Assembly (NCBI RefSeq): GCF_003208655.1
Contig: NZ_QKLU01000008.1
Span: 186,001 to 250,000, forward strand
DNA from: Pedobacter nutrimenti
GTDB taxonomy: Bacteria; Bacteroidota; Bacteroidia; Sphingobacteriales; Sphingobacteriaceae
Length of the DNA: 64,000 nucleotides
Direction of reading: 5' to 3'
Part shown: in pieces, positions 60,645 to 64,000 of the stretch
Position numbering within the stretch: position 1 is the first letter of the stretch
How the letters are laid out: every line of letters begins with the position of its first letter
The notes under the pieces: model-generated
The model's input: only the letters and a program-made list of their open reading frames with translations
What the model was told of the DNA's origin: nothing
The model's database searches: none
Position numbers and translations under genes: made by a program

Positions 60645-61223
60645 ATGAAAACAATCGCAATTAGCGGTTCTCCAAGAGAGAACGTAGGGAAACGCGATGC
60701 TAAGGAACTTCGTTACGAAGGTAAGGTTCCTGCGGTATTGTATGGTGGTAAAGAGCAAACACATCTTGCAGTGTTGATCACTGATCTTAGAGATGCAATT
60801 TACACTCCGGAGGCCAATTTCGTAGAAATTGCTGTTAACGGTACAAAAACCAATGCCATCATCAAAGAATTACAGTTCCACCCGGTTACTGACCAATTGT
60901 TACACGTAGATTTTCTGCAGTTATTTGACAACAAAGAGATCCTTATGGAAATCCCTGTTAAATTGACCGGAACTTCTCCAGGTGTTAAAATGGGAGGTAA
61001 ACTGGTTCAGAAATTACGTAAACTTCGTGTGAAAGCTTTACCTAAAGACATGCCTCAGGCTGTTGAAGTAAGCATCGCAAAATTAGAAGTTGGTAACTTG
61101 TTCCGTGTACGTGACCTTGCAAAAGGTGCTTACACTGTAACCAACACTCCTGAAGATACAATCGTTTCTGTTGGTATGTCAAGAGCATTGAAACAAGCAG
61201 AACAGCAGGCAGGTAAAAAATAA
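60645..61223 (+). CDS. rplY: 50S ribosomal protein L25, long (general stress protein Ctc) form
   Basis: 192 residues: the N-terminal L25 5S-rRNA-binding domain (about 1-90, SGSPRENVGKRDAKELRYEG, VPAVLYGGKEQTHL) plus the TL5/Ctc C-terminal beta domain (about 95-180, KEILMEIPVKLTGTSPGVKM). The tail is EQQAGKK. It binds 5S rRNA on the large subunit. It sits between prs and pth, the common order prs-rplY-pth, and ends at a terminator. Confidence 0.95.
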   Translation: MKTIAISGSPRENVGKRDAKELRYEGKVPAVLYGGKEQTHLAVLITDLRDAIYTPEANFVEIAVNGTKTNAIIKELQFHPVTDQLLHVDFLQLFDNKEILMEIPVKLTGTSPGVKMGGKLVQKLRKLRVKALPKDMPQAVEVSIAKLEVGNLFRVRDLAKGAYTVTNTPEDTIVSVGMSRALKQAEQQAGKK

Positions 61224-61242
61224 TCCTGAGCTTTCAGCGTGG

Positions 61243-61277
61243 AAAAGCAGCATCGAAAACGGTGCTGCTTTTTTTTT
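61243..61277 (+). terminator. intrinsic terminator after rplY
   Basis: A 13-bp stem with one T-G pair (61243-61255 and 61260-61272), GCAGCATCG / CGGTGCTGC core, AAAA loop, and a T run to 61277. A TAACTTTG element for pth lies 14 nt further on (61291-61298). Confidence 0.88.
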
Positions 61278-61363
61278 GAAAGTGTTTTTTTAACTTTGGC
61301 GCGCTGGCTGTTGACTGTTGAAGAAAATACAACCCGAAAACATAGAAAAATAAATATAACTAG

Positions 61364-61924
61364 ATGAAGTACCTGATTGTAGGCTTAGGGAATATTGGGC
61401 CCGAATACGCCCATACCAGACATAATATAGGGTTTGACATTGCTGACGGGCTGGTCAAAGAACTGGGTGGAAGCTTTACCAATATGCGTTTGGCCTATTA
61501 CGCAGAATGTTCTTATAAAGGCAGAAAACTGCATGTGATCAAGCCAACAACTTTTATGAATTTAAGTGGAAAAGCCGTTAATTACTGGATGCACGAATTT
61601 AAAATCCCATTGGAAAATATTCTGGTGCTGGTCGATGACCTGGCCATACCCTTTGGGAAGCTCCGGCTCAAGTTAAAAGGCAGCAGTGCCGGGCATAATG
61701 GTCTTCAGAATATTGAAGATGTATGCGGAGGCCAGAATTATCCCAGATTGCGCTTTGGTATAGATGATAATTTTCCCAAAGGAAGACAGGTGGATTATGT
61801 GCTGGCCCCTTTTGACAAGGAGGAACAACCGGAACTGCCTGCTTTAATTGACCGCAGTGTGGAGCTGATTAAAAGTCTGGTGACCATTGGTGCGGCACAA
61901 ACGATGACTGCTTTTAATAAATGA
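61364..61924 (+). CDS. pth: peptidyl-tRNA hydrolase
   Basis: 186 residues, standard. It frees peptidyl-tRNAs that drop off ribosomes. The start is ATG 61364. The N-terminal YLIVGLGNIGPEYAHTRHNI, followed by GFDIAD, carries the catalytic His. IKPTTFMNLSGKAVNYW and LVLVDDLAIPFGKLRLKLKG contain further active-site residues, and GSSAGHNGLQNIEDVCGGQN contains the Asn contact. A weak -7 element TAACTTTG lies at 61291, 66 nt upstream. Confidence 0.96.
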   Translation: MKYLIVGLGNIGPEYAHTRHNIGFDIADGLVKELGGSFTNMRLAYYAECSYKGRKLHVIKPTTFMNLSGKAVNYWMHEFKIPLENILVLVDDLAIPFGKLRLKLKGSSAGHNGLQNIEDVCGGQNYPRLRFGIDDNFPKGRQVDYVLAPFDKEEQPELPALIDRSVELIKSLVTIGAAQTMTAFNK

Positions 61925-61931
61925 TCCTAAA

Positions 61932-61966
61932 TTATACGCTGCAGTTTAATTTTTTGCAGCGTATAA
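61932..61966. terminator. hairpin shared by the convergent ends of pth and the hybrid kinase
   Basis: A perfect 12-bp stem TTATACGCTGCA / TGCAGCGTATAA (61932-61943, 61955-61966) with an 11-nt loop that contains the kinase stop codon (61946-61948). The right arm encodes the kinase's last residues (LYAA). T runs are weak on both sides. Confidence 0.55.
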
Positions 61967-63553
61967 AGTTATTTTTCTATGCAGTACATCCAGTTCAAAA
62001 GGTTTACTGATGACATCATTGGCGCCTGCATTAATCGCAGTTCTTTTATCGTCTTCCAGAACAGCGGCTGAAAAAGTAATCACAGGGATCTGCTCCTTGC
62101 CGCTTACATAACCATCCCGGATCAGTTTTATGGCATCCAGGCCGTTCATAACAGGCATAAAAGTATCCATTAGAACCAGGTCGTAATCTTTTTCTTTCAA
62201 CTGTTCCAAAGCTTCGCGGCCGTTTTCAACCAGGTCGAAACTGATGTTCCAGTCTTTGAGGATTTTTTTGATCAGGAAAGCATTAATAGGATTGTCCTCA
62301 GCAACCAGGATACTTACATTTTCAAAAGGCAGCAGTTTTGTCTGGCCCGCAGGTTTCTCCTGGGCATCATTACTCAGCACCTCATACCAATTGGTAAAAC
62401 AGAAAGTACTGCCTTTGTTTTCTTCACTGAAAACTTCGAGTATTCCTCCTTTGAGTTTTGCCAGATTTTTTACGATGGAAAGCCCCAATCCTGTTCCTCC
62501 GAATTTAATGGTGGTTTGTTCATCGGCCTGCTCAAAAGTTTCAAATATCTTTTCTATATTTTCTTTGGCAATACCGATACCTGTATCAGAAACGGAAAAT
62601 TTGACCTGAACATTATTGCCCTTTTTATCTATAACTTCAACTTTCAGGGCTACCTGTCCATGTTGGGTGAACTTGATGGCATTCCCAATCAGGTTCATCA
62701 GGATCTGGTTTAAACGAAGGGAATCGGCCATAACCAGTGTCGGTATGTTTTGATCATAATCGGTTAGCAGTTCCAGGGATTTCTCCTTCGCATGGATTTT
62801 CAGCAAGTTGACTACGGCATTGCAGTTTTTAAGCAGGTCTGTCTCAGCCCGGTTAATTTTAAATTTACCGGCTTCTATTTTGGAGAGGTCCAATATGTCG
62901 TTGATGACCCCAAGTAAGGAATTGGAGGAGATCTCCAGTAAATTGACCATCTCTTTTTGCTCTTCTGTCAGGGAGGTACTGTTGAGCAGGTTGGCGATAC
63001 CTATAATCCCGTTAATGGGCGTCCTGATCTCATGGCTCATATTGGCCAGGAAATTTTCTTTGATCCTTTTTCCCTGTTCGGCTTCTTCTTTGGCCTGGAT
63101 CAGTTTTTTCTGATAGGCCTGCAGTTCTTCATTCTTCTTTTTAATGTCCCGCTGGTTCCTAACAAATTGTATAAAGGAATCTACTTTTGCAGAAGTCACA
63201 AAAGGGTTTAAAGGCTTGTACAGGTAATCTACAGCTCCCGTATTAAGACCTTTTACCGCATACTTGGTTTCTGTAGAAATAGCGGTTACAAAAATGATCA
63301 GGATGTCTTTGGTCCTGGGATTACTTTTGAGGATTTCCACCAGTTCAAAACCATCCATTTCCGGCATTTGAACATCCACAAGGGCAATAGAAATATCCAT
63401 CTCCCAGGACAACCTCAATGCCTCGTTTGGAAGGGTGGTACTGATAATGTTTACATCTTCCCTGTCCAGTAAGGCTTCCAGGGCGATGATGTTCTCCGGT
63501 CGGTCATCAACAATTAATATGTTAATTTTTTCCATTGGGTCGTTCTTTGTCAT
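61946..63553 (-). CDS. hybrid sensor histidine kinase, REC-HK-REC
   Basis: 535 residues with no membrane helix and no sensing domain of its own. REC1 (about 9-125) has the phospho-acceptor Asp60 in ALVDVQMPEMDGF. A coiled coil (about 130-165) links to HisKA with His174 in FLANMSHEIRTPINGI. The ATPase domain covers about 275-390 (LNQILMNLIGNAIKFTQHG, VSDTGIGIAKENIEKIFETF, KFGGTGLGLSIVKNLAKL). REC2 (about 410-530) has Asp463 in LVLMDTFMPVMNG. It should pass phosphate from other proteins into a relay. It is 15 nt after the cheR-like gene on the same strand, so they are an operon of the CheR/CheB/hybrid kinase kind seen in Bacteroidota. Confidence 0.9.
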   Translation of the reverse strand: MTKNDPMEKINILIVDDRPENIIALEALLDREDVNIISTTLPNEALRLSWEMDISIALVDVQMPEMDGFELVEILKSNPRTKDILIIFVTAISTETKYAVKGLNTGAVDYLYKPLNPFVTSAKVDSFIQFVRNQRDIKKKNEELQAYQKKLIQAKEEAEQGKRIKENFLANMSHEIRTPINGIIGIANLLNSTSLTEEQKEMVNLLEISSNSLLGVINDILDLSKIEAGKFKINRAETDLLKNCNAVVNLLKIHAKEKSLELLTDYDQNIPTLVMADSLRLNQILMNLIGNAIKFTQHGQVALKVEVIDKKGNNVQVKFSVSDTGIGIAKENIEKIFETFEQADEQTTIKFGGTGLGLSIVKNLAKLKGGILEVFSEENKGSTFCFTNWYEVLSNDAQEKPAGQTKLLPFENVSILVAEDNPINAFLIKKILKDWNISFDLVENGREALEQLKEKDYDLVLMDTFMPVMNGLDAIKLIRDGYVSGKEQIPVITFSAAVLEDDKRTAINAGANDVISKPFELDVLHRKITLYAAKN

Positions 63554-63568
63554 TCAAATATTTTTCTG

Positions 63569-64000
63569 CTAAGCAGTCTTTTGGTAGATATTGTTTTTTT
63601 TATCGATCACTTTAAACCGGCCGGTTTCGGTACTTCTGAGGGTCTCTTTGGAACCCAGGCATAAAAAACCAAAATTAGCTAAACTGTTGTAAAAAAGGTC
63701 GATCACTTTTTTTTGTAAATCTGTATTGAAATAAATGAGAACGTTACGGCAGGAGATCACCTGAAATTCGTTAAAAACACCATCTGATGCCAGGTTGTGG
63801 GCTGAGAACAAGATGTTTTTTTTCAGGTGGTGGTGAATGGAAGCGGCGTCGTATTTGGCGGTATAATAATCCGACAGGGTATGGGAGGTCCCGGTTTTTA
63901 AAAAATTTTCTGAATACAGTTTCATTTTCTGCAGGTCATAAATACCATTCTTTGCAAATTCCAGTACTTCAGAATTGATGTCTGTACCATAAAAGAAGCT
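63569..64000 (-). CDS. CheR-type protein-glutamate methyltransferase, C-terminal fragment (cut by window edge)
   Basis: The visible 143 residues begin outside the window and read to a stop at 63569. The first ones, FFYGTDINSEVLEFAKNGIY, are the CheR SAM-binding strand-helix with the acidic D-I-N-S motif. Later ISCRNVLIYFNTDLQKKVID is the family's conserved motif, and FGFLCLGSKETLRST is the last strand. CheR methylates glutamates of chemoreceptors; in Bacteroidota it often sits next to CheB and hybrid kinases, as here, in signalling without flagella. Whether a CheB domain is fused upstream cannot be seen. Confidence 0.88.
   Translation of the reverse strand, partial: SFFYGTDINSEVLEFAKNGIYDLQKMKLYSENFLKTGTSHTLSDYYTAKYDAASIHHHLKKNILFSAHNLASDGVFNEFQVISCRNVLIYFNTDLQKKVIDLFYNSLANFGFLCLGSKETLRSTETGRFKVIDKKNNIYQKTA

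Noticed and set aside
61291..61298. Full promoter for pth
   Set aside because: The -7 box TAACTTTG is good, but the only TTTG upstream is 12 nt away, too close for a -33 box; kept only as a remark.

Overview
The window looks like a chromosomal segment from a Bacteroidota member of the Sphingobacteriaceae, most like Pedobacter. Four things point there: a SusC/SusD starch locus; bacillithiol genes (bshA, ytxJ-like, ypdA) without a Firmicutes context; repeated promoter-like TAnnTTTG -7 elements with TTTG-type -33 elements; and a DUF6266-type protein common in that family. No insertion sequence, prophage, rRNA or CRISPR array was found. The placement is inference from gene content, not from a marker gene.

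Layout. 1-10.6 kb: the start of a SurA-like chaperone gene (cut by the edge), an unknown protein coupled to rdgB, an OstA/LptA-like periplasmic protein, tilS, bshA, a lactonase, a rluB-type pseudouridine synthase with a long basic tail, and a lytic transglycosylase. 10.8-16.1 kb: uvrA, a stand-alone NAD(P)HX dehydratase, and an ECF sigma/anti-sigma pair. 16.1-25.7 kb: lipA, a GT14-like transferase, OsmC, YtxJ, ribH, a TPR protein, recF-DUF721, two FKBP isomerases, ndk and nrnA. 25.7-32.6 kb: tatD, asparaginase, an MBL-rhodanese fusion followed by ypdA (persulfide/bacillithiol chemistry), a polyprenyl synthase and an M28 peptidase. 32.6-34.5 kb: a small accessory patch with a frameshifted lipoprotein gene, four helically phased 11-bp repeats and a DUF6266 protein. 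34.6-53.3 kb: a complete starch/maltodextrin utilization locus. 53.5-64 kb: an S10 peptidase, accA, a large DUF2723 membrane protein, tRNA-Gln, prs, rplY (ctc), pth, a REC-HK-REC hybrid kinase and the end of a cheR-like gene.

How the starch locus works (family knowledge plus order): surface lipoproteins (SusD-like, SusE/F-like, lipocalin-like) capture starch. Outer-membrane or periplasmic GH13 enzymes cut it, the SusC-like TonB receptor imports oligosaccharides, and further GH13 enzymes reduce them to maltose. An SLC45/MalT-type MFS carrier moves maltose inwards, GH65 phosphorolyses it to glucose and beta-glucose-1-phosphate, and beta-phosphoglucomutase makes glucose-6-phosphate. A LacI-family regulator sits directly upstream, and a perfect 14-bp palindrome with two extra half-sites lies between it and susC.

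Most unusual signal: the leaders of bshA and of an FKBP lipoprotein gene, 18.7 kb apart, share one architecture. The start-codon region is duplicated about 86-87 nt upstream, and the copies flank an imperfect hairpin that ends in a conserved block (GCTTCATAACC, two variable bases, TAAAAA, one variable base, CAA). The distal hairpin arms differ between copies but stay paired. This may be a small mobile or structured leader element.
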